Shown here one piece after another: positions 18,599 to 27,263 of a stretch of DNA of 64,000 nt. The DNA lies in NCBI RefSeq assembly GCF_021404305.1, contig NZ_JABFTX010000004.1, positions 1 to 64,000 of the forward strand. Direction: 5' to 3'. The first letter of the stretch is position 1, and each line of letters opens with the position of its first letter. The notes below the pieces were generated by a model, which searched no databases, was not told the DNA's origin, and saw only the letters and a program-made list of their open reading frames with translations. The DNA comes from Billgrantia ethanolica (lineage in GTDB: Bacteria; Pseudomonadota; Gammaproteobacteria; Pseudomonadales; Halomonadaceae). A program made the translations under genes and the position numbers.

Positions 18599-20761
18599 AT
18601 GACCCACGAAACCCAACCCGAACAAGCCGCCTCGAAGATCGGCACCGAAGGTGTCTCCGACATCCCGATCGCTCACAACGAGCGCGTGCTTTCCGGCCTG
18701 CTCGGCCAGACGGTATTTGCCGCCTGTGTCCTCTTTACGGCCATGCATCTCTATGCACTCAACGTCTCGCCGATCGAGACCTGGGCGTTTCGCATCATTC
18801 ACGTGGCCGGTGGCCTGGCCGTAGGCTTCGCCATCACCGCCGCCTATACCCTGGACCGCAGCCCGGGCGAAAGGCACATAGGCCGGGTCGAATGGTTGGC
18901 CATGATTCCGGCCGTAGCCGCCATCGTCTACGCCGCCTTCGCCATCGGTTATGCCTGGTTCATCCGGGAAACCCAGGGCACGCCCCCTGCCGGCTGGGTG
19001 CTGGTGCACTTGAGCTGGGCACTGACGATTGCCACCGCTATCGCCATGATCAGCAGTTGGATCTGGCGCGGCTCGAGCCGCTCCGTCCACTGGGCCGACG
19101 CCGTCCTGATCGTCGCTTCGATCATCGTCGCCGCCTACCTGCTGTTCGTGCTGCAGCGCTGGCGCATGGCCGCCGGCACACCGTTTGCCGGACAGACCGA
19201 GTTCCTCGTCTCGGCCGTCGGGGTGGCGCTGATCATGGAGCTCACCCGCCGCGTAGCGGGACTGGCTCTGATCGCCATCACCGCCGTGTTCCTGGTCTAC
19301 GCCTTTGCCGGCCCGTATCTGCCCGGCCTGCTGGAGCATCGCGGCTACTCGCCGCAGCGCTTCTTCACCTATCTGTATACCGACAACGGTATCCTTGGCG
19401 CGACCACCGCGGTCTCGTCCACCTACATCATTCTGTTCATCACCTTCGCGGCCTTCCTGCAAGCCTCCCGCGTGGGTGACTATTTCGTCAACTTCGCCTT
19501 CGCCGCCGCCGGTCGCGCGCGTGGCGGCCCGGCCAAGGTGGCGGTATTCGCTTCCGGCCTGATGGGCATGATCAACGGCACCTCTGCCGGCAACGTGGTG
19601 GCGACCGGCTCGCTGACCATTCCGCTGATGAAGAAGGTTGGCTACCACCCGCGTAGCGCCGGCGGCATCGAGGCCGCAGCATCCACCGGTGGCCAGATCG
19701 TACCGCCGATCATGGGCGCTGGCGCCTTCATCATGGCCGAGATCACCGGCATCCCCTATACCGAAATCGCCATTGCCGCACTGATTCCGGCCGCCCTGTA
19801 CTTCCTCTCCATCTACCTGATGGTGGACCTGGAAGCCCGCCGCGGCGGCATGCAGGGTCTGCCCAAGGATCAACTGCCGGTATTCCGCAAGATGGTCAAG
19901 CAGGTCTATCTGTTCCTGCCCATCATCATCCTGATCGGCACGCTGTTCATGGGCTACTCGGTGATTCGTGCCGGTACCCTGGCAATGGTCAGCGCCGCCG
20001 TGGTGTCCTGGTTCACGCCTCACTGGATGGGCCCCAAGGCGCTGCTCAATGCCCTCTCGCTGGGCGCACGCATGGCCATTCCGCTGATCGCGGTGTGTGC
20101 CTGTGCCGGTATCATCGTCGGCGTCATCGCCCTGACCGGCGTCGGTGCCCGCTTCGCCTCCATGCTGCTGGGCATCGCCGATGCCAGCCATCTGCTGGCG
20201 CTGTTCTTCGCCATGTGTATCTCGATCCTGCTCGGCATGGGCATGCCCACCACGGCGGCCTACGCGGTAGCCGCCTCGGTGGTGGCGCCGGGCCTGCAGC
20301 AGATCGGCATTCCGCCGCTGGTGGCGCACTTCTTCGTGTTCTACTACGCGGTACTCTCGGCTATCACCCCGCCGGTGGCACTGGCCGGCTATGCCGCCGC
20401 CGCCATCTCGGGAACCGATCCGCTGAAGACGGCCGTGACCTCCTTCAAGTTCGGCCTGGCCGCATTCATCGTGCCCTTCATGTTCTTCTACAGCCCGGCG
20501 CTGCTGATGGACGGCACCTGGATGCAGATCCTGCGCGTGGCCCTCACCGCGGGTGTCGGGATCTACCTGCTGGCTGCCTCGGTGCAGGGCTGGTTCCTCA
20601 ATGGCGGCGTCAACCTCGTGCAGCGCGTGATGCTGCTGGCCGCCGCACTGTCAATGATCGCGGGCGGCTGGATGACCGACCTGCTCGGCGTCGGCATCGG
20701 CGGGCTGGTATTCGTGTGGCAGGCTGCCGCGCTGAAGGCCAAGCCCAAGGCCCTGACCTGA
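18599..20761 (+). CDS. TRAP transporter fused permease (DctQM type), TAXI family
   Basis: A 720-residue inner-membrane protein in which the small (4-helix) and large (12-helix) TRAP membrane subunits are fused, as is normal for TAXI systems. The large-subunit hallmarks are present: GLMGMINGTSAGNVVATG (about residues 320-337), PPIMGAGAFIMAEITG, and GMGMPTTAAYAVAASV (about 547-562). It works with the receptors encoded on both sides to import an organic anion with Na+. It follows the first receptor by 86 bases with a hairpin in between. It ends 75 bases before the second receptor. Confidence 0.92.
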   Translation: MTHETQPEQAASKIGTEGVSDIPIAHNERVLSGLLGQTVFAACVLFTAMHLYALNVSPIETWAFRIIHVAGGLAVGFAITAAYTLDRSPGERHIGRVEWLAMIPAVAAIVYAAFAIGYAWFIRETQGTPPAGWVLVHLSWALTIATAIAMISSWIWRGSSRSVHWADAVLIVASIIVAAYLLFVLQRWRMAAGTPFAGQTEFLVSAVGVALIMELTRRVAGLALIAITAVFLVYAFAGPYLPGLLEHRGYSPQRFFTYLYTDNGILGATTAVSSTYIILFITFAAFLQASRVGDYFVNFAFAAAGRARGGPAKVAVFASGLMGMINGTSAGNVVATGSLTIPLMKKVGYHPRSAGGIEAAASTGGQIVPPIMGAGAFIMAEITGIPYTEIAIAALIPAALYFLSIYLMVDLEARRGGMQGLPKDQLPVFRKMVKQVYLFLPIIILIGTLFMGYSVIRAGTLAMVSAAVVSWFTPHWMGPKALLNALSLGARMAIPLIAVCACAGIIVGVIALTGVGARFASMLLGIADASHLLALFFAMCISILLGMGMPTTAAYAVAASVVAPGLQQIGIPPLVAHFFVFYYAVLSAITPPVALAGYAAAAISGTDPLKTAVTSFKFGLAAFIVPFMFFYSPALLMDGTWMQILRVALTAGVGIYLLAASVQGWFLNGGVNLVQRVMLLAAALSMIAGGWMTDLLGVGIGGLVFVWQAAALKAKPKALT

Positions 20762-20783
20762 TCCGGGATCGGGCGTAAACCAG

Positions 20784-20799
20784 GGTGGCCTCGGCCACC
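20784..20799. terminator. Small intercistronic hairpin after the permease
   Basis: GGTGGCC (20784-20790) and GGCCACC (20793-20799) form a compact inverted repeat in the 75-bp gap before the second receptor gene. With no T-run, it looks like an mRNA-stability or attenuating element rather than a full terminator. Confidence 0.4.
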
Positions 20800-20836
20800 T
20801 TGGCTTCACCGCCCCCTCACCGCCAGGAGACACACC

Positions 20837-21883
20837 ATGAGCACTGGACGGTTTCCAACGCTGTATCCGCTAGTCGCTTCCTGCGTCCTGTTCTTCGGGA
20901 GCGCCACCACCCTGGCCGACGAGCGGGCCGATTGGCCGGAGGAAGTCCTGTTGGGTACCGCCTCCCTCGGCGGCACCTATCAGGTCTATGGCGACGGTCT
21001 GGTGACCCGCCTCATCGACGAACTCGGCGTTGATGCCGTTTCCCAGGCGACCGGCGGGCCTTATCACAACATGACGCTGGTCCATACCGGCGAGGCGGAG
21101 CTGGGCCTGGTCACCTTGGGTCCGGCCCGCGAACTCTGGGACGGCGAGGCCGAATTCGCCCCCGGCGAGGAGATGCGCGACGTGCGCGCGCTCTTCCCCA
21201 TGTACCAGACCCCCTTCCACGTGGTGACGCTGGCCGGTTCGGGCATCGAGAGCATCGCCGACCTACGCGGCAAGCGAGTCGGGGTCGGCCCCATGGGCGG
21301 CACCTGCGCCGCCTATTGGCCGCAGTTTCTGGAAGCGCTGGGCGTCGAGGACGTGCATCTGCAGTACGCCGACGCCAACCATCTGGCCGACTATCTGACC
21401 TCTCGGCTGAGTGACGCCTTCGCCTTCTGCGCCGGCCTGCCGATCAGAGCCTTCGAGCGTCTTGAGCGGCGTCGCGATGTGCACATGTTCGGCCTGACGG
21501 AGCAAGAGCAGAGCACTCTGCTGGACACCTTCCCGGTGTCGGCCTTCGAGATTCCGGCCGATACCTATGCCTCGATGGACGCTCCCCACGCTTCGGTGTC
21601 GTTCTGGAATTTCGCCATTGGCCACAAGGACCTGCCGGAGAGCTTCGTCTATGAGCTGATGAAGCTGGTGCTGGACCACCCCGACGCCATGACGGAGATC
21701 CACCCCGCCGCCATCGAAACCCGGGCGGAGCACCTCGACAAGAATGGCGTGATCTGGTTCCACCCCGGGGCGGTGCGCTACTACGAGGAGCAAGGCCTCG
21801 AAGTGCCGGCCGAAATGCTGCCACCCGAAATGCGCCCGGCAGAGGATGCAGACGACGAAGACGCCAGCGACACGGACGACTGA
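20837..21883 (+). CDS. TRAP transporter receptor, TAXI family (second copy)
   Basis: A 348-residue paralogue of the first receptor. The signal peptide is residues 1-28 (likely cut after TLA), then VLLGTASLGGTYQVYGDG, TGGPYHN and VGVGPMGGTCAAYWP, in the same places as the first copy. Both end near a WHPGAV or FHPGAV plus E-E-Y or Y-E-E pattern, but this copy carries an extra acidic C-terminal tail (about residues 325-348, mostly Asp and Glu). AGGAG lies before the ATG. It has no permease of its own and probably shares the upstream one, possibly to widen or tune substrate range. Confidence 0.88.
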   Translation: MSTGRFPTLYPLVASCVLFFGSATTLADERADWPEEVLLGTASLGGTYQVYGDGLVTRLIDELGVDAVSQATGGPYHNMTLVHTGEAELGLVTLGPARELWDGEAEFAPGEEMRDVRALFPMYQTPFHVVTLAGSGIESIADLRGKRVGVGPMGGTCAAYWPQFLEALGVEDVHLQYADANHLADYLTSRLSDAFAFCAGLPIRAFERLERRRDVHMFGLTEQEQSTLLDTFPVSAFEIPADTYASMDAPHASVSFWNFAIGHKDLPESFVYELMKLVLDHPDAMTEIHPAAIETRAEHLDKNGVIWFHPGAVRYYEEQGLEVPAEMLPPEMRPAEDADDEDASDTDD

Positions 21884-21922
21884 CGTCATCCTCACTGACA
21901 CCTAATCTCACTGACACCCAAT

Positions 21923-21954
21923 GACTCGGCCCCGCCAGATGGCGGGGCCGAGTC
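21923..21954. terminator. Strong hairpin between TAXI operon and sodC
   Basis: Two 14-base arms (21923-21936 and 21941-21954, GACTCGGCCCCGCC and its complement) surround a four-base loop between the convergent TAXI receptor and sodC genes. It probably serves both directions, although T-runs are weak. A short repeat, TCACTGACACC, occurs twice just before it. Confidence 0.7.
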
Positions 21955-21984
21955 GTCCAAGCTAGGAAGCGCAAGCGATACCGT

Positions 21985-22527
21985 TCAGGACGCGACCACG
22001 CCGCAGGCCATACGCCCGCCGCCGCCACCGAGTTCCGGCTCGTCGGAGTAGGTGTCGCCGCCTTCGTGGATCATCAGGCTGCGGCCCTGAACGTCGTCGA
22101 CGGTGAGCCGCGGTGCCAGCACCGGCAGGTTCGCCTCGCCATCCTCGTTGACGATCAGCACCGGCAGGTCGCCCAGGTGACCGTCGCCATAGGGGCCCTG
22201 GTGGCTATCGGTCTCCTCGGGATCGTAGTGACCGCCCGCCTCGCCGGCAGCTTGCATGTTGCCGTCCTCGTCTTCCCCCGGCTCGCAGCTGGGGTTCTCG
22301 TGTACGTGGAAACCGTACACGCCGGGCGGCATCTCGCGCAGATCGGGGGTCAACAGCAGGCCGTGGTCGGTATCTTCGAGCGTGATGGTGCCGATGGAAT
22401 CCTCGATGCCATCGGCACTCACCCAGTTGATCTCGACTTCGTGGCCTTCCTGGGCCTGGGCTTGTCCCATTCCAGCGGCTAGCAGCAGGGAGGCGAAAGC
22501 GACTCCCGAAAGGTTGGCATGGCGCAT
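21985..22527 (-). CDS. sodC: Periplasmic Cu/Zn superoxide dismutase
   Basis: A 180-residue secreted enzyme that dismutates superoxide. The signal peptide ends at AQA (about residue 26). The metal ligands are all visible: His74 and His76 (GFHVHENPSC), bridging His100 (GGHYDP), His109, His117, Asp120 (GDGHLGDLP) and His154 (MIHEGGDTY). The disulfide cysteines are Cys81 and Cys175, and the C-terminal GGGGGRMACGV block is standard. AGGAGG precedes the ATG. A single gene, convergent with the TAXI operon. Confidence 0.95.
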   Translation of the reverse strand: MRHANLSGVAFASLLLAAGMGQAQAQEGHEVEINWVSADGIEDSIGTITLEDTDHGLLLTPDLREMPPGVYGFHVHENPSCEPGEDEDGNMQAAGEAGGHYDPEETDSHQGPYGDGHLGDLPVLIVNEDGEANLPVLAPRLTVDDVQGRSLMIHEGGDTYSDEPELGGGGGRMACGVVAS

Positions 22528-22609
22528 CTAGCGACCTCCTGTTCCTGATTCCATGGACATGCAGGAAACAGGCTAGTCGCAGATGCGCCCCAGCGCCAAA
22601 GCGTTGGGC

Positions 22610-23446
22610 TCAAGCCAGGTTGTCGAGGATGCGCAGGCAGGGCTCCGCCTGGTTGAGGGTATAGAAGTGCAGGCCGGGTGCACCGCCGTCGAGCAGGCGC
22701 TGACAAAGCCGCGACACCACCTCGGTGCCGAAGGCCGCGATGGCCTCGCTGTCGTCACCGTAGGCCTCGAGCTGCTTGCGGATCCAGCGTGGAATCTCGG
22801 CACCGCAGGCATCGGAGAAACGGGCCAGCTTGGTGTAATTGGTGATCGGCATGATGCCGGGTACGATCGGCGCCTCGACGCCGAGCGCCTGGGCGCGCTC
22901 GACGAAGTGGAAGTAAGCCTCGGCGGTGAAGAAGTATTGGGTGATGGCCAGATCGGCCCCGGCCTTAACCTTGCGCGCGAAGTTTTCCAGGTCGCGCTCG
23001 AAGCTCGGCGCCTGCGGGTGGGACTCCGGGTAGGCCGCCACGGCGATCTCGAAGTGATCGCCGGTCTCCTCGCGGATGAACGCCACCAGCTCGTTGGCGT
23101 AGCGCAGCTCGCCGATGCCGCCCATGCCCGAGGGCAGATCGCCACGCAGCGCCACCAGGCTGTCGATGCCCTCTTCGCGGTACTGCGCGAGCAGGTCGCG
23201 CAGTTGAGCCTTCTCGCTGCCGATGCAGGAGAGGTGCGGCGCGGTGGTGATGCCGGACTCACGCACGCTTCTCACGGTACTCAGCGTGCGCCCCTGGGTC
23301 GAACCGCCGGCGCCATAGGTGACCGAGAAGAAACGCGGGTCCCGCTCGGCCAGGGCGTCACGCACCCCTGTCAGCTTCTCGCGTCCCGCCTCGGTGTTGG
23401 GGGGAAAGAACTCGAAACTGATGCCTAGCGGATATGAGCTGCTCAT
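22610..23446 (-). CDS. metF: 5,10-methylenetetrahydrofolate reductase
   Basis: Reduces methylene-THF to methyl-THF with FAD, supplying the methyl group for methionine synthesis. The 278-residue barrel protein starts with the family pattern SFEFFPP (residues 9-15). It contains FSVTYGAGGSTQGRT (about 47-61) and a LVALRGDLP-like folate/FAD stretch, then ITQYFF. The start is set at MSSSYPLG because it places SFEFFPP where MetF proteins have it. A longer GTG-started frame exists. Two other methyl-cycle genes, ahcY and metK, lie in this window. Confidence 0.93.
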   Translation of the reverse strand: MSSSYPLGISFEFFPPNTEAGREKLTGVRDALAERDPRFFSVTYGAGGSTQGRTLSTVRSVRESGITTAPHLSCIGSEKAQLRDLLAQYREEGIDSLVALRGDLPSGMGGIGELRYANELVAFIREETGDHFEIAVAAYPESHPQAPSFERDLENFARKVKAGADLAITQYFFTAEAYFHFVERAQALGVEAPIVPGIMPITNYTKLARFSDACGAEIPRWIRKQLEAYGDDSEAIAAFGTEVVSRLCQRLLDGGAPGLHFYTLNQAEPCLRILDNLA

Positions 23447-23766
23447 GAAAATCTCTCTGGTTGGCCGGGAGCGATGCGAATTCCTGCATTCTGCCGTCCG
23501 GCCGGACGCCTGACCAATGAAAAGTTCCACGCTGCTACATGAGCTTTCGTCATATAGAGCCGGACGATTAGAACCGTTCGGTCTGATTGACGCACGTGGC
23601 AGGCGGGCCTCGGCTGCAAAGGCTCAAGCTTCGCTAACAAATCTTCGCCCATGTCACGTTGACCCTCGCTCACGCGACAACGACGCTGAACGGGTCGATC
23701 ATGCATGGCTGACAGCCGTCCCGCCGCCAGGCATCATATCGCCTTTCGGCGATGGAATGGCGCGCG
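23447..23766. other. Divergent intergenic region metF / AEC carrier
   Basis: About 320 bp without a credible gene. It contains a 14-bp palindrome CGTCCGGCCGGACG (23495-23508) close to the metF side. A hairpin ATCGCC-TTTC-GGCGAT (23738-23753) lies just ahead of the AEC start and overlaps the alternative upstream ATG. I could not recognise a riboswitch. Confidence 0.5.
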
Positions 23767-24696
23767 ATGATCGATCCCGGTGCCCTGCTCGGCCCCCTCT
23801 GGACCCTTCTGGCCTTCGTCGGCCTCGGCTGGCTGGCGGCACGGCGGCTGGCCATCGATCCACGCCCCATCGCCACCCTGCTGATCTACCTGATCGCACC
23901 GGTCACCTTCTTTCGCGGCCTGCTGCTGGGCGGCCCCACGCCCCACTATCTGCTGCTGACCCTGGCGCTGTTCCTGCTGGCAAGCCTGGTCGCCGCCGCC
24001 ATCAATCCGCTGGCCAGGCGTTTCCTCTCGCCGCAGGAGGGCGCGGTGCTCGCCTTCTCCTCCGGCACCGGCAACACCGGCTATTTCGGCCTGCCCATCG
24101 CCATGATCCTGCTGCCGCCCGAAGGGGTGACGCTGTACCTGTTCTGCCTGCTCGGCGTGACGCTCTACGAGTTCACGGTGGGCTTCTACCTCAGCGCCCG
24201 CGGCCAGTTCTCGGTGCGCCAGAGCCTGATCAAGATCGTACGCCTGCCCCTGATCTACGCCTTTCTTGCCGCACTCTTGGTCAGCGGGCTCGGCCTGACG
24301 CTGCCGGCCACGCTGATGGACAGCCTGGCGGTGTTTCCCTCCACCTACACCCTGCTTGGCATGATGATCATCGGCATGACCTTGGGGCGGGTCACGATTC
24401 GCGAGATCGACCTGCGTTTCATGGCCGGCTGCGTGGCCATCCGCTACCTGCTGTGGCCCTGGCTGATGCTAGCCGTCGTGCTGCTGCTGCAGATGCTGAT
24501 GACGCTGCCCCACGAGCTGGCCCTGGCGCTATTGCTGCTCGGCGTGGTGCCGATGGCGGCCAACGTGGTGGTGGTCGCCATGGAGCTCGGCATCAAGCCG
24601 GAGAAGGGCGCCCTGGCGGTGCTGACCACCACGCTGGCCGCCCCGCTGCTGATTCCGCTCTATCTACCGCTGCTGATGCGCCTGGCCGGCCTGTGA
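23767..24696 (+). CDS. AEC family transporter (auxin efflux carrier-like)
   Basis: A 309-residue membrane protein with about ten hydrophobic helices in two halves, with conserved small-residue stretches such as SSGTGNTGYFGLPIA (about 95-109). AEC members move malonate, malate or other small acids, and some export auxin-like compounds. The substrate here is unknown. An in-frame ATG lies 15 bases upstream but overlaps a hairpin and lacks a ribosome site, so I prefer 23767. Confidence 0.8.
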   Translation: MIDPGALLGPLWTLLAFVGLGWLAARRLAIDPRPIATLLIYLIAPVTFFRGLLLGGPTPHYLLLTLALFLLASLVAAAINPLARRFLSPQEGAVLAFSSGTGNTGYFGLPIAMILLPPEGVTLYLFCLLGVTLYEFTVGFYLSARGQFSVRQSLIKIVRLPLIYAFLAALLVSGLGLTLPATLMDSLAVFPSTYTLLGMMIIGMTLGRVTIREIDLRFMAGCVAIRYLLWPWLMLAVVLLLQMLMTLPHELALALLLLGVVPMAANVVVVAMELGIKPEKGALAVLTTTLAAPLLIPLYLPLLMRLAGL

Positions 24697-24765
24697 AACG
24701 ATTGGCCTTGAAGCCCGGCCCGGTAGAGCTAGCCTGAAGCAAGACACCTGCGGAAGGAGGCCATC

Positions 24766-25116
24766 ATGCATCGCCATGCATATTGGGCGCTCGCCATCGT
24801 CATGCTGCTGTTCCTCGCCCCCGCCCAGGCTCACCACGGCTGGGTCGGCGGCGAGACCATCGAGATCGAAGGCACCATCACCCAGGTGCGGCTGGGCAAC
24901 CCCCACGGCGAAGTGCAGCTCGACGTGGACGGTGAAACCTGGACGGTCGAGGTCGGCCAGCCCTGGCGCAACGAACGCGCCGGGTTGGAAGAGGGCGACC
25001 TCGCCGAAGGCGTGGAGCTGCGCGTCTCGGGCGAACATGCCCGTGAACGAGTACTCAAGGCCGAGCAGCTGTGGATCGGCGACGAGCACTACGTGCTCTA
25101 TCCCGGACGAATCTGA
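24766..25116 (+). CDS. Small exported protein, DUF6152-like
   Basis: A 116-residue protein with a clear signal peptide (residues 1-22, cut after AQA). The mature protein begins HHGWVGGETIEIEGTITQV, and the rest is a compact beta-rich domain with an N-P-H-G motif (about 45-48). This matches the small exported family tagged DUF6152, whose role is not established. The paired His residues at the mature N-terminus could bind metal, but that is my inference. A GGAGG site precedes the ATG. The next gene starts ten bases after its stop and is probably in the same operon. Confidence 0.7.
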   Translation: MHRHAYWALAIVMLLFLAPAQAHHGWVGGETIEIEGTITQVRLGNPHGEVQLDVDGETWTVEVGQPWRNERAGLEEGDLAEGVELRVSGEHARERVLKAEQLWIGDEHYVLYPGRI

Positions 25117-25125
25117 CTCGGCGAC

Positions 25126-25590
25126 GTGGAAGCCCTGCTGACATCGCTCGCCGATACCGCCCTGGCCGAATGGGTACGACTCTCACGCTGGGGCTATGCG
25201 GCGATCAACGCCCTGCACGTGCTGGGCATCGCCCTGCTGATCGGCGCCATCGTCGCCCTCGACCTGCGTCTGCTGGGTTGGCGCAAGCGCTTGCCGCTGC
25301 ATGAGCTGGGCCGGCTGCTGCAGCCGGTGGCGATCGCGGGGCTGCTGCTGGCAATGGTCACCGGGGCGCTGCTGTTTCTCGCCGACCCCAGCGGCTATGC
25401 CGCCATGCCGCTGTTCGTGCTCAAGCTGGCGCTGATCGCCCTGGCCATCGCCAATGCCCTGCTGCTCAACCTGGGGCCGGGGCTGGCAAATGCCACGCCC
25501 CGGCGGCTGCGCGTGGCCGGCCTTCTGTCGCTGCTGCTATGGCCGACCGTGCTGCTGGCGGGCCGCATGCTTGCCTTCGTCGATGGCTGA
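25126..25590 (+). CDS. Small integral membrane protein, function unknown
   Basis: A 154-residue protein with four hydrophobic helices (about residues 22-45, 62-82, 92-115 and 125-148). The first helix contains the pattern INALHVLGIALLIG, with a histidine inside the membrane segment. This resembles small DUF2214/DUF6644-type membrane proteins in which such histidines may bind haem, but I cannot confirm membership. GTG start. It follows the DUF6152-like gene by nine bases, which suggests that the two act together, perhaps in a redox or metal process at the membrane. Confidence 0.65.
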   Translation: MEALLTSLADTALAEWVRLSRWGYAAINALHVLGIALLIGAIVALDLRLLGWRKRLPLHELGRLLQPVAIAGLLLAMVTGALLFLADPSGYAAMPLFVLKLALIALAIANALLLNLGPGLANATPRRLRVAGLLSLLLWPTVLLAGRMLAFVDG

Positions 25591-25596
25591 CAAAGG

Positions 25597-25622
25597 GAAG
25601 CGCCGCCCGCAGGCGGCGCTTC
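25597..25622. terminator. Convergent terminator hairpin
   Basis: GAAGCGCCGCC (25597-25607), loop CGCA and its exact complement (25612-25622) lie just after the small membrane protein gene and before the convergent ahcY. The following bases are moderately T-rich. Confidence 0.7.
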
Positions 25623-25662
25623 GTTCTCCGTTACTTCGCTTTCCATTGCCTCGCGATACGCC

Positions 25663-27072
<1,410 letters not shown>

Positions 27073-27200
27073 GCGTCACCTCTCTCGAGCGGAAAACGGT
27101 GCCCCTCACTATAGGCAGGGAACGCAGGCAGCGACAATCAACGCTCGCTTTCCCTCGCTCATCGACACCCTCGAACGGCACCGGAGGCGCCGCACGGAGC

Positions 27201-27255
27201 GGGGTGGCGATCCGCTGGAGCCCAGGCCTGCAAGAGCCCGTCACGGCGCCACCCC
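27201..27255 (-). terminator. Large stem-loop between DASS gene and ahcY
   Basis: GGGGTGGCG (27201-27209) pairs with CGCCACCCC (27247-27255). The 37-base interior includes the palindrome CAGGCCTG and two GAGCCC or AGCCC copies, so more folding is possible. It begins eight bases past the DASS stop codon on the minus strand and lies upstream of ahcY, so it could end one transcript or belong to the ahcY leader. No T-run is visible. Confidence 0.5.
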
Positions 27256-27263
27256 GGCAAGGA

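Noticed and set aside
18584..20329. Long minus-strand frame opposite the TAXI permease
   Set aside because: Composition is His/Gly/Asp-rich shadow sequence; the plus strand has an unmistakable TRAP permease.
27104..27118. Partial phage T7-like promoter string (CTCACTATAGG) near ahcY
   Set aside because: Only 11 bases match, without the upstream part of that promoter. Chance is the simplest explanation in a native chromosome.
27073..27255. SAH riboswitch ahead of ahcY
   Set aside because: I looked for the GAGGAGCGCTGC-type core and the CAGGCTCGG partner in the leader and did not find them.
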